Shown in pieces: positions 1 to 12,311 of a stretch of 64,000 nt of DNA. Origin of the DNA: Rhopalosiphum padi. Lineage: Eukaryota; Arthropoda; Insecta; Hemiptera; Aphididae. The DNA lies in assembly GCF_020882245.1 (NCBI RefSeq), contig NC_083599.1, positions 73,639,745 through 73,703,744 on the forward strand, in the 5' to 3' direction. The position numbers were made by a program, and so were the translations under genes. Under the pieces are notes generated by a model, which saw nothing but the letters and a program-made list of their open reading frames with translations, ran no database searches and was not told the DNA's origin. Every line of letters begins with the position of its first letter. Position 1 is the first letter of the stretch.

Positions 1-3000
1 TGTTTTTAATTAGTAACATAATTATTGGTCATCAAAAATTTAGTCAGAAACTTCCCATACCTACTAGTTATCGATTTACAAGGCTCAGTTAACCTACATA
101 GTTTTTTTTTTTTAATTTGAACTCAAGTTTATTCTTGTTTTGTCTTGTCTTAACAGTTAAATGAATAAACTGTTGTCAAACTAACAGGTCGCAAACTAGT
201 AACGTGAAATAAACACTACCTACCTACTTATTTCTCGTAAATGTATTTTATATTGCTAAAAGTATATTTGTTATTAAAACCTTTAATTTATACCTATTAA
301 ACTCATAATTTCATATTCAGTTTTCTATTTAAATATATATTTTTTTTTAATTTTCAGTAGCTAAATGTCAATTATAACAGCATTGTAAACAACAAAAAAA
401 TCGCAGTTTTTTAAAAAGAAGAAATAGTTCGGCATTACATATGGCCATGATAATCTATAGGTACTTTAATATGACAATATAACTTAATTTCACAAAGTTA
501 AAAATTTTATATAAAAATTTAACCGTATAAAATAAAAATCGGAGTAAATAGCACATTTGCCCTTTGGGCGTATGTAATGTTGAGAGTTTTTTTAGAACTG
601 TTGATTGAAATATGTCATATAAATATTTTTTTACTGTAGTAAATAGAGATTAATAATATAGTAGACTATAACTTATAAATGGGGTCCGATTTTAAGCGGA
701 AAGTGCGTTATTTAAGTGCTCTATGACAATAAATTCCAAGTAGGTATATAACTTGTCTTGCAAACAACAGATATATACTTACTTTAAAAGTGAAACTTTT
801 ATTTTGAACTCGTTTGCAATTTTTGATGTTTTCCGACATTATTAGAACTTCTTTAGAATATTTTCAAATCGTTTTATTAATACACTTAGTGCGTATATAT
901 TACTACATTGTGCAAGTTTTTAGCGTAAATTAGGAAATTAGAATAAGTCTCGTAGAAAAAAATATTGTTTTCCAAGGATTTGCCTTAATAGTGTTATGGT
1001 GTATATTCAAACATTCAATATGAATGCGATAGCGTCTTTTTGCGTTTGTCAGATGTGTTGTCTTACAAGGCGGTAACTCATAACTCAAATAAATAACAAC
1101 TTATTGCTCTGCCGCAGTAGTAGATACATAGCGATCGTGTTTATTTCCAGTATGTACTGTTTATATATTGTGCGTGCTTAAGTTTGGTTTTTTGTTTTAG
1201 TTGAGATAAGGAAATGATAAAAATTACGAAAGTTAAACCGTTAATTTCTATCGCTTGCATAGTCGCATGCATGTATCATATAAACTATTTTAGTCGGGGT
1301 TTAAAGGGCATATTATAGGTTATTTTAGAGAATTTTTTTTTTTTTCTGATAGTTGAAGGTATTTAATTCCACGGCCTGTGTCTCTAGTTATATCGCATAA
1401 AATATAAAACCTCAATTTAACTCAGTAGTAAGGACCGGGTTAACTGACCAGTTAAACGCGAATGCAGTGTTGTATACAACGAGTATATTATTTGTTCTGT
1501 TGTAATTATTTATCCGATTCGCTAGCAGATCGAAAAAAAATAAGTTTTATTTAACGCTGAAAATACATTGTTATTCCAGGTCTCAGGTCTTGTTATCATA
1601 TTATTATAATTTTGGAGATGATTCAAATTTCACATGTATCTTTATTTCAACTTTATGATTTCATACTTATCGTAAATATTCAATTATCTTTTTATACCAC
1701 AGTATTATTTTATAATGCTTTCGTTTCAAGTTATCAAATGAGGCTTTATTATTTTACAGTAAACAATTTTTCCATATCATTGACGTTCATATACCTACCT
1801 GATATATATTATATTATGATTTTCACATTTTGTGAACTCAAAAAAAAAACCGGCTTGATAATATTAGTTTATGACTACCACAAATCACAATTAATTTCCG
1901 AAATCATTAATTTATCGTGTATTTTATGCAGTTGAATAACCCATGTTCGATCGTTTTCATTTCATCATTTACAAATATCATATTAATATTTACGCTTATA
2001 TTAATGATCGGAAATGTGTACTGAGCCACAGCGTATTTAACTATTACCGTGGTTATTGTACAATATATAAAGTATGATTTTAGGGTAGGTACGAAAATTA
2101 CTTTAATGTAGCCTACACTGTATAGCTTACAGTTTTTTCGATTAAATCTGTTGACTACAGTTAAAAGTTGAACAAAATTTATTGACGTTTTTCAATTAAA
2201 TATATAATTAAAACAACTTAATATTCATGCAAAGATGCAATTCTATTGGATACTTTCGCAGATTCGAAGACTTATACTTTATTATATTGAAATATAAGCT
2301 GAGCATAAGCACATAAACGTGTAATATTCAGACAACTATTACAATTTCAGTTCACATATCACAATATTATTATTTCTTTGGGAATTCGATCGTTTATTTA
2401 GGAGTTTCGCATAGGCAATGCTGTAGCGCGATAGTGTACTCGCGTTTCACGGTGTGTGTTATGTGAGAAGGAAATTACAGAGTCTGATATTCGTGGATCG
2501 CCTGAATAATATAATATATTATAATATACAATTATAAAATATATTACTTTTACTTCCAATTATTTACACTTCAAACCAGACTGTAAACATATCATTTAAA
2601 TTATCTTATTTTCTAAGTTCTTATTGAAATTGATTTTTAATCCAAGCAATGTGTTTCCCTTAGTTTTACAATCTGATGTGCTTTTTTATGTTATCACGTT
2701 TTGGAATAGAAAAAATGATGCAATCTTCGAGATTGAGGGTAGTTTGTGGAACACTATTTGGTCCTTGATACTAACAAGATAAGTTTTGTGGTAATACCAG
2801 TTTTCGACCGAATATATTATTTCGTTTTTTTTTTTTTTACTGTAGAACATAAAGTAAAAACAGTAATAATACTTAGACTATTCAACAAATATTTATATTA
2901 GTATTTTCCACACAGCATTTAACTTTAAAAATATTTTGGATAATTTCAAGCTATTTATTGACATTTAAATTGTTGTTGTTTTTAATTTTTTAGTTCATTT

Positions 3001-4759
3001 AAGTAATGAAGGGTTTATGATCGTTTAACGCAAACATTTTAATACATTTGGTTAAGATCACGAACATTTGCAAAAATGCGAACGATTTTCAATTTTAATT
3101 CATAGATATATAATTTTTTCTTACTAGAATCAAATAAAAAGTTTAACGCAAACCCTCATTAACTGTTTATAAGCATTTGGAAATCAATTTTTTGAAGTAA
3201 GTAGGTACCCAATGGATAATTAAATGAAAAAAAATACAATTTTAGTGAATTTGTTTATAATAAAATGTTAGTTTTAGAGACTATTAATAATATTATTTAA
3301 ATAATTATTATTTAGTATCTAGTCATACACAATGCATTTTTTTTTAAATATTTAGTACTTAGATACAGTAAAAGTCTTACAGTAATTAATAATATAATAA
3401 TATATCATACCATATCTTTGGAAATAGTGGCTGATACATCGTTTCCGCTAAGAAACTTTTTTTGTATTCAAATTTATATATCAAAAATTACTGTTTTATT
3501 TTTAATATTTTTTGCGAGTTTAATGACCTACTACTGAATAACGAGGGGTACCTAACACAGAACCTACTAAACAATAGAGCTACTTTTTATCCGTTTTTTT
3601 TTTTAAATATTTTTATTGATACAGTATTATTTCATATATTTTTAACTATAAATCAACTTATATTTGCTATTAATTAACTTTAATAATAATATATAGAAAA
3701 TAATTTATTTATTAAATATTCGTTAATTTCTAAATTTCATAAAAAGAAACATAGACATTGCGTGACATTTTGCACAACGCAATTGTAAGTATTTATAATA
3801 ATATGTGATATTATAGTAGTAGAATGTAAAAAAAAATCATATAAAATATTTCATAAATATAGTTATAGGAGTTAATGTAAATTACTATTCTGATTCATAA
3901 GACATTTAAATATATAAATTACATGATATTAAGTCTTGTAGAGATAGTAAAATTCACACGAAGAGTTTAAATAAAACATTAGCTAAATGTAAGTTAACTT
4001 AATATCACTACAAAGTTCCAATAGCAAAGGATGTAATCAGACTTTTGTATTAATCATTATTCAAAGTACTATCAAAAGAAAATTTATTATTATTCATAAA
4101 TAATGTTGAAAAATGATTACATTCATATAACATAATATTTGTATAGGTACACACAAATGTTTTCTAAAGGAAAAAATTAAATCTTATCATTTTTTAAACC
4201 TACAGCTCTTTTGCTAACATTCAGAACATAAAATGGTTATAAATTAATAGTTCTAATTTATGTCTGAATTCTGAACATTAATATGAATACCTATTGAAAT
4301 ACACAGTTTTTAGTATAGCTGTGTTAAAGGTGAAGTATGTCAATATACTTTTTAGGTAATACTAGGAAGTCAGGTTGATACAATTATAATTATATATGCA
4401 GTATATATAAACTACGTTCCAAAATAAACAACTAACGCCTTTTTTTTTTTTACTTAATTTTACTAAATGGTATACCAAGTTGGATACAAAAATATCGGAT
4501 TTAAATGGAAAAAAAAACATTTAGCATTTAGTGTATTAAATAAGTGTACTAAAATGTATATGGCAACTTTTAGACAATAAATAATAAATTTAATATTTTG
4601 TTTTACAATAATATATCATTATAATCATATATCAGTGTATATGCAATAATATGTGTTGCATCAAATTAGAGTATAAATTTTGTCAAAAATGATCAAACAT
4701 TTTATATCGAAACGATCAAAATTATTTTTGTATTCAATTTTAATATTGCTGAAATATCT
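1..4759. other. AT-rich stretch, no gene recognised
   Basis: Very AT-rich sequence with poly(A)/poly(T) runs and scattered TAGGTA/TACCTA words. The open frames here are short, low in complexity and without recognisable domains or splice-site pairs. I see no RNA gene or complete transposon. Confidence 0.6.
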
Positions 4760-4793
4760 GTGAAAATTGTTTTAAGAAATATATATATATATT

Positions 4794-4983
4794 ATAGTTG
4801 TAACGACCCTCATTTATATTATGATATACGTCAAAAATTAATCGAATCAACTGGTAAACCCATTATGTTAGAGTCGAAGTTTCCATTTACCAAAGCATTT
4901 GTCGGAAAAACACATCTTTTGAAACACGAAGATATACTTTTGAAATACCTACAAATTACTATTGACACTTCAATTATTATTTT
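4794..4983 (+). CDS. Candidate exon, possibly the extreme N terminus of the dynein
   Basis: An open stretch begins after a TATTATAG acceptor at 4793 and can end at a GTGAAC donor at 4984. It encodes a mixed hydrophilic peptide with KPIMLESK and a downstream KHEDILLKYL...TSIII segment. In remembered DNAH2 proteins the corresponding N-terminal piece reads KPLFLSR..., EHDAILEHF... and SILTIF, so the spacing is suggestive, but identity is low and no connecting exon was recognised between here and 10.5 kb. It could equally be a chance open frame or part of another gene. Confidence 0.22.
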
Positions 4984-4989
4984 GTGAAC

Positions 4990-7900
4990 GGTACAAATGT
5001 ATAATGATTATAACAAAATATGCAATTTCGTTTTGAACTTAAATCACGCGTTAAAATAAATTACTTATTAAAAGCTAGGGCTTAAACTTTGTTTAATTAA
5101 AAACTATTTTTCAGCGACGTGATGTATTGCTATGCAAGTTAGAAATGTGAGTTATAAAAAATACCGTTTAAATTAAAATATTTAGAGGTGGTGTAATTTT
5201 TACATTTGCTGGTGTTTTTATTTCGTATGAAATTTTTGAATATTAAAAAATATTAAATTATCTATATTATATAATAATAAGTGTTTATAGTCGTTATTAT
5301 GATACTCAATACTCGATATGAATTGTATATTATTATGTTCATTTATGTGACCAAAAACTAATGTCAACAGTTAATTATGTTTTTATCGACTGTAAACTCT
5401 TTTAAAAATGATATATTTATATTTATACTATTTACGTGTCAAGTAATATAATATATTGTTTCGCAGTAAAAATAAAACTGGCTTTGGAACCAATAAACAG
5501 AAAAATATATTACGACAGGTACTTGAAAATCGTATGGTTTATGTGAATAAATCAGATATATAATTAAAGTAAATCTCACTAGAGAATACTTGGACGGCTG
5601 TTGAAAACATTGAGATAAAATGTATAATTATAATTCAAGAGTATCTACATTTTTTTTTCATCTATCGTTTTTGTTAGAATTTCAACACGGTGCGAGGTAG
5701 GGCATTGTTTTACTTGATTAATATTTGCTTCAAGCTGTTCTGTTGTTTTTTTTCCTATCGCACGTTTCCTTTATTAAATTTCTAAAATAACGCGCGCGCT
5801 TAGAAGTGATGATTGACTATCCGTTTGGGGGAAAAATTACTAGAGCTTTTGCCAATGACCGAATAATACAAAGGCAGTAGAATTATTATTATTTATTATG
5901 TCATGTGTTATGTAAGTATATGAATAAAAATCAATCAAAAAAAAAAAAAAAATTAAATTAATCATCATTAAACCTTAAGCCTTTTGAAATAGCTTTCAAA
6001 TACAATGCTTTTATATATTTTAGTATTTTACCTCAGCACATGAAGGTATTCGTACGTTTACTCGTTCTTATCACCTGCCTTTGGATAGCAGTTTCTATCA
6101 TAATTTACATGCCACGTGTATTTAAAAAAATACTTATATTAAAATAATATTTTATCATGTAACATAATAATATTGTACTATTAAAATATTCTCTGATATT
6201 GAAAATACATGTTCGTTATTGTAAAACGATTAATTAAGATAAATTATATTATATATTTTCGGTTTTTATTAATTTTCTCGTGTAATTCGTTACTCCTGCG
6301 TAATTCAAATAACAAAGAAAAAGAAATATAGCCTTTTGAAAATGTATGGAAAGCAAAATAACTTACGTCTAGAAATAGATTCTCGTAAATTAACTATCTA
6401 TTTAATATCACCGTATATATATTGAATAGACGAGAACAAACTTCGGTCAAATCAAATTATGGACAATAATTGCAATAGGACCAAAGTCAGGGTAAATTGG
6501 TTTAGAAACTGCACATTAAGAGACTGTAACAGTATAACATATAGGTATTTATTGTACCTATATAAAATAAGTAACAGGGATTATATCAAATTGAATCTTT
6601 TATATAAAACTACTATTAATTTGATTTAAGGACATTAATTTAGTTAATCTGAAAATAGGAATTGGTAACGTACAAAAGGAAATTTAACAATATAAATAAT
6701 AACGATAGATAGGCATTGATTCTTAGGATGAATGAATGATTTATAAAACAAACAAAATATTGCAATCGTTACAAAAACGAAATGAACAAGAAATAAATAC
6801 ATCACTCTAGTCTAATACAATAACAAAATGTATTTCGGAATATATAGTGATAGTGTAATATACATAATAATTCAAAATGAAAATCTGTAGTTGTCACGCC
6901 TACAATTTTCTCGTTATAACTGGAACAGCTAAAAAAATACACATTATTTTTACCCGAAAGAATATTCTTGATTGATTTTTAATCATTGTTTCCATTTCGT
7001 TGGTTAAATTCATCAATTTCGATTTTCGATCATATTTATGTTTTATGTATAACAATATGTATATCGCAGAGTGGAATTAATTTGATATTAATGAGTAGTA
7101 AGTATAATTACTACATTAAAAACGCTAGCATATGATGTTAGATTAACTATTTTAGTATCATTCGACTATCCATTATCGATGCAATCAAACTCCGTGATTC
7201 CCGGACATGTCAATCGACACAATTATTAGAGTCTTAAAACCGAATGAAAACAAAAACATCGTTAACAGTAAATAAAAAAATAGATATAAAATTTAAATTA
7301 AATAATTGATTATAACTGGCCAATGACCGTAAAACAAAGCGAGCCCTTGTGTTCTAAATTCCTTCGTGATATATACTTGCATCATATACTTATCAGCGTG
7401 AACAAATTAACGAAATTAAGTGTATAAATATAAGTTTATGACATGGTAGTATTTAGGTACGCGTTTATTTGAAAGTGTTGTATAAATAATATACAAAATT
7501 ATTTTGTTTATTTATTTAATTATTTATTTTGGCATTTTTCCATGGGCAATGAACTTTGACAGTAATAAGTATACGAATTCGTATAATAATTTGGTTATAC
7601 GTTGTATAATCACTCTTACTTATTTCAGTATTTTTTTAATCTACAGAAACTACATTATATTTAAAAAAAATAAATATCCCTTCGTTAGGAACAGCCATCT
7701 CCATCAGTGATCCCAAGGGATTTTTATGCAAAAATAGATTGTTTTCTGGTGTTTTAAAACGTAGCTCTCTATGTATTAGTCATTAGGCAATTCTGATAAT
7801 TTCTTTTGTTATATTTTATATTTTTTGTCAATTTAAACTATATATTTTTACTTTCTTGAGCATTTTCAAGTTTTTAAAGCATCTTTCACACATTTTTTCA

Positions 7901-9546
7901 ACATAAATTATCGCACAAACGACATTCTCATATTCCCAAATCATTAAAATCTAAAAAAAACGATAACAATGAAAATGGTAACACAATTAATAAAAAAAAT
8001 TGCTAAATTTCTTTCTAAAAAGAAAGATAATGGTTCAAAGTACCTCTTACCAGAACAAACAAGTATTTCTAAAATTATAAATGGCAAAAATTCTCAAAAA
8101 AAAAAAAAATACATATATACTAGAAGGTGGCGTGAACGATATTTCATATTTTAATATGTCCCTGACGCATCTGACTTATTTTATTTGTTTATTTCATTAA
8201 TTTGATTTATGTACAGAGAAATACTATGCATAACTGAGAATAACAAAGTGTGAAAGGCCAATTATTGAAGTATTGTTTAAACAAATATTAAATAAATAGA
8301 TTTTAAATATATAAAATATTTTTAGTTTTTTTTTATATAAAAAATGTATTTAGCTTTATGAAATAAATTTTAAGTGTACTTTTGTAAAGCATTTCAGAAT
8401 TTATATAAATCAACTGAAACAATAACTTATATTAGTTAAATATTATTTATTATTACAATTAATATTAAAATAGTAAAATATTATTACGCAGACGTAACAA
8501 TCATTGCCACTGAAATTCGATAGTAATCTCTAAAAAGCAATTTTAAAAGCTAACTAATTTATTTATATTATTTTGCATCTCTGATACACATGTATAGGTA
8601 TGGACCAAACTTGGAAAGAATATTAATGTTCTTCTGAGAGGTTAAATTGTAATAAGAACAGCAAATGATTTATTCACGTTTTAAATTTAAATTTTACCAT
8701 AAATATATTTGACATTTAGTTAATGAAGACGAAGCAAAGTTCGAAATATTTTTAAAAAACCACATCATAAAAATATGTGCTTGAAAAAGCAATTTCAAGT
8801 TTATCGATGTGCAGGTACACTTTCGTTGTGCATTATTACAAGTAAATTTAAAATTGAACATCAAACACAGGCCTGATGAGGTAATATCAATGTCGATACA
8901 ACATGAATAAATTATTGCAAGCAATATATTATGATAATGGAAAGTATGTATAAATTACCATAACAGTTGTTGTGATAACCAAGATATTATATCAACATTG
9001 TTGAAAACAATAAAAACAAATTTATTCAAGACGTTTAAGCAAATTTTTATTAAAATTGTGTATTATCTAGTAGTATCTTGAGTCGAATATTGGTTTTTAG
9101 TGGCACGTGGATAGTCGTATATATACAAAAAAAAACTATACCTTAAAGGTTACTGACTTTAACTAATTTTTATTAGCTATACATTTTATGAATTGATATT
9201 TAAAAACATGGACACGAAATCGAGCATTACTGGATTTTGATCAAACGACTAATAATTGTATGCAGCTCATGTTGTTTTGATTTAAATAAATTATAATAAT
9301 TTATAAATCATTGAATTTGAAAACCAATATGGGTGAATATTGCTTTACTAAAGTATTTTTTTTAACGTTTTTAGTTTTTTAATTCTAATGAAATATTTAT
9401 TTAAAAATTATACGTTCAATAATAATATTATTTTTATATATTACATTTTTAACTATACCTACATTTTATCGAAATAAAATATAAATACTAGAAAATGTAG
9501 GTACTATGTCGTATTTTGAAAAATAACAATATATTATTTCTTTATA
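4990..9546. other. AT-rich stretch, no gene recognised
   Basis: Mostly AT-rich non-coding sequence. If the 4.8 kb exon belongs to the dynein, exons for about 150-200 further tail residues should lie here or just downstream; I looked for the expected PES/HKFL-like blocks and could not find them by eye. A lysine-rich frame at 7969-8154 lacks any family resemblance. Confidence 0.5.
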
Positions 9547-10080
9547 CAGAGTGATTCTTTTATCATAAAACACTCTTTATTTCAAAAAGTATTCATGTTT
9601 TTGAAAACATTTTTTTTACATACTTTCGAGTTGTTAAAAAACAACGTTTTTATTGAAAAATTATATTTTTAAATATTTTTTATCATTATATTTTTTTGAT
9701 GTTTTTTACTTTTTTGAATGACAACATAGAGTTTTAATTTCATATTCCAAAGCAGAATATTTTTCTGAGTATTTTGATACATAAAAATCGAATTTAGGGC
9801 GAGTAGTTTATGAGTTAGAAGTATTTTAAGTTTAGACAAACGGAGTAGTATAGACAAACATTTTGCGGGGTAACCCCGTACCACACCACTCCGCGCATCA
9901 AAACTTTAAATACTTAAGTAAAAAACTTAAAAAAAATATAAGGATACAAAATATTTAAAAATATAATTTTTTAATAAAAACGTTATTTTTTTAACAACTT
10001 GAAAGTATGTAAAAAAATGTTTTCAAAAACATGAATACTTTTTGAAATGACGAGTGTTTTATGATAAAAAAATCAACCCG
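9547..10080. mobile_element. Foldback MITE with long terminal inverted repeats
   Basis: The left arm, about 9547-9676, is repeated in inverted orientation at about 9943-10080 with few mismatches: both arms contain TTTATCATAAAACACTC, TTTGAAAACAT, and CATACTTTC next to a run of T. The arms are about 130 bases and enclose about 265 bases without a transposase. Both ends abut TATA-like sequence that may be a target duplication. This is a non-autonomous DNA element of the kind common in aphid genomes; the superfamily cannot be assigned by eye. Confidence 0.85.
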
Positions 10081-10567
10081 TATATACCTAGTCAAAATTA
10101 ATTGTTCTCAAGTCGAAAGAGCCCTTTAAGTACCTATCTGTTTTTCAATTTGTAAATAACAGTTTATTCGTAATTGTAGATCATTTAACTTTTAACGAAT
10201 TTACAAGAATTGACAAACTCGTCAAGGCGGTTGACGAGCTTAAAAACGCCAGTAATAAAAGTCGCACGAGAGTCGTGACTCGTGCGTTGCGTGATTTATA
10301 GTAATGAGTTCATGACTAATTAAGTTTCCTATATTATTATTTATCGTTCTTTCTATTTTAATATACTATAATATGCTATTTATAAAAAAAAAAAATAACC
10401 AATCGATTTTTTACAAGCAATGTAACAAGTATCTACGGCAACGAACAAAATGTTTGCATTTGTTTTCGTATTATGATTTAAATTGTTTCTGTTTTTTTTT
10501 TTTTTTGCAAAACTCAATTTTGCTTTTGATCTTATCGTTTTATTGGTTACTCTAAAACGTTTGCAAG

Positions 10568-10613
10568 ATGCTAGAGGAGGAAGAAGAAAACGACACCATA
10601 AGGCAACATGAAG
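10568..10613 (+). CDS. DNAH2: Dynein exon 1 (putative start exon)
   Basis: Fifteen codons beginning at an ATG and ending GAA-G before a GTTAGT donor. The phase-1 end joins to CC at 13604 and yields RQHEAELLRW, which lines up with the KRLEAVIVHW-like block of other DNAH2 proteins. A T-rich tract and CAAG directly before the ATG could also be an acceptor, in which case this is an internal exon and the true start lies further upstream. Confidence 0.6.
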
Positions 10614-12279
10614 GTTAGTCTTAAACTCGAGTGCAGATAAATATAATTATAATAATACGAAAACTGATATTTAACTATATTATAATTATTAACGTGTTTA
10701 TCACGTAATATTTCTAAATAAATTATTTAAATTATTATGAGATTCCTCCGATTAATTCACGGTGTTTTAACCTGAAAACAACATCGGAAACTACCTAGCT
10801 AGTATATAGACCTCACATAAACATAATTGAACGAAGTGTAAATAACTTGATATAAATTCAATAAAACGTTTGAAAATAATTATTTTTCATCTAACGGTAA
10901 CTCTGTGTGTGTATGTGTATACAAAGGAGGGCGACAGTGTTATCATATAAATACAATTAATAAACGTATTTACGGATTTCAAGTGGTTAAAAACTGTTTG
11001 GTCAATGTTTGCCATTGGTAGGTACCACGATTAATTTGAATTATATTAGATAATCGCTCACAATTGAAAATATTTTATAATATTATATATGTAAAAAGGA
11101 GTTAAAGGGGTGTTTGGTTTTTTTTTCACCTGTGATTTGTTTTTCTATTTTTTTTTATTTTAAATTATTTAAATTGTTATTTTTTTGAGAGATAGATTTT
11201 CAATTTGAATCACATAAATCTTTAAAAAAATACATTCAGTTCTACCGACCAATGAGACAATAGATGATTTTCCGCTACACACCACTGTCGCGTGTATATG
11301 CTCTGAATACCTTATTGTTTCAAATAAACCGGTGAACGTGATTTTATTTTAAATGTATGTTTGCGTTGATCGTTATCAAACTAAGTATACGGGACATATT
11401 TAATTCTTTGCATTCTTGGGGTTTTATTTTAAACGTGAAATTCAAATTCAGAAAATCGTTAAAGGCCGTACGGGTTTATACTATCGTCCGCCATCCGTTT
11501 TATGATCCGATCGTTGCGGAGAAACGAAACCGAGCAAAAACGATTGAGACGCGTCCATAACAGCGACTGTACCTAATTATATTTATTGATCTTGAACACC
11601 GTTCGTACCCCCTCAAAAAAACCCTTTTTTAAGGAATAGAAATCCGATATAACTCCAAGGGGGGGGGGGGGGGGGTGAGAAGTGGGCAATTCTCGTGCGC
11701 GGATCAGAGTGACGTCTTGACACCGCGGGAGGAGAGGACTCGTCGTCTTCGAAAAGCCTATACAATGAAATCCTACGATCCTCGTTACGCGGGTACGTCA
11801 TTTCGGCCGACCGATTGCAGTGTATGACGTTTTGTCTGCAACTGTCGAATTGAAAAAAATAAAAACCAAAAAAACCAAAAAAAAATGAAATAAATGCAAA
11901 TTGCAAACCTTCTTTTATAGCCAACGTTTAAACCGTGCACTGGGGGGACCAGGCGAATTGCCGTCCGCCGAGCGTGGGTGCGGTTTTTCTTAGTAAATGT
12001 GTCCCCCGAGTGACGACCCCGCCGTTACGCGAACGGCGTGTAATGTGTAAAGCAATCGGTCGAAACGAATTTTACGCGACCGCACACGACCGTCTACCGC
12101 GTATATACCTATTACCATTAAAGTGTATTACTCGCTCTGCATATGAGGCGATATCAACCCCGAGAAAAAAAAACGTCTACGCGCGTCTGAGAAAAAAAAA
12201 TACGACTATCTGTCGCCGTATAAAATCGCTGTTCGCTTATACGTATGTCGTTTGGCGCTAGGCATATTATTATGGCTGC

Positions 12280-12311
<32 letters not shown>

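Noticed and set aside
7969..8154. Lysine-rich 61-codon frame
   Set aside because: Ends in a translated A run; no relatives recognised.
11613..11924. 103-codon minus-strand frame
   Set aside because: Includes a polyproline run from the G homopolymer and phenylalanine runs from poly(A); no conserved motif.
11935..12261. 108-codon plus-strand frame in the CpG-rich patch
   Set aside because: Arginine-rich, no resemblance to the dynein tail or another family, and no convincing splice link.
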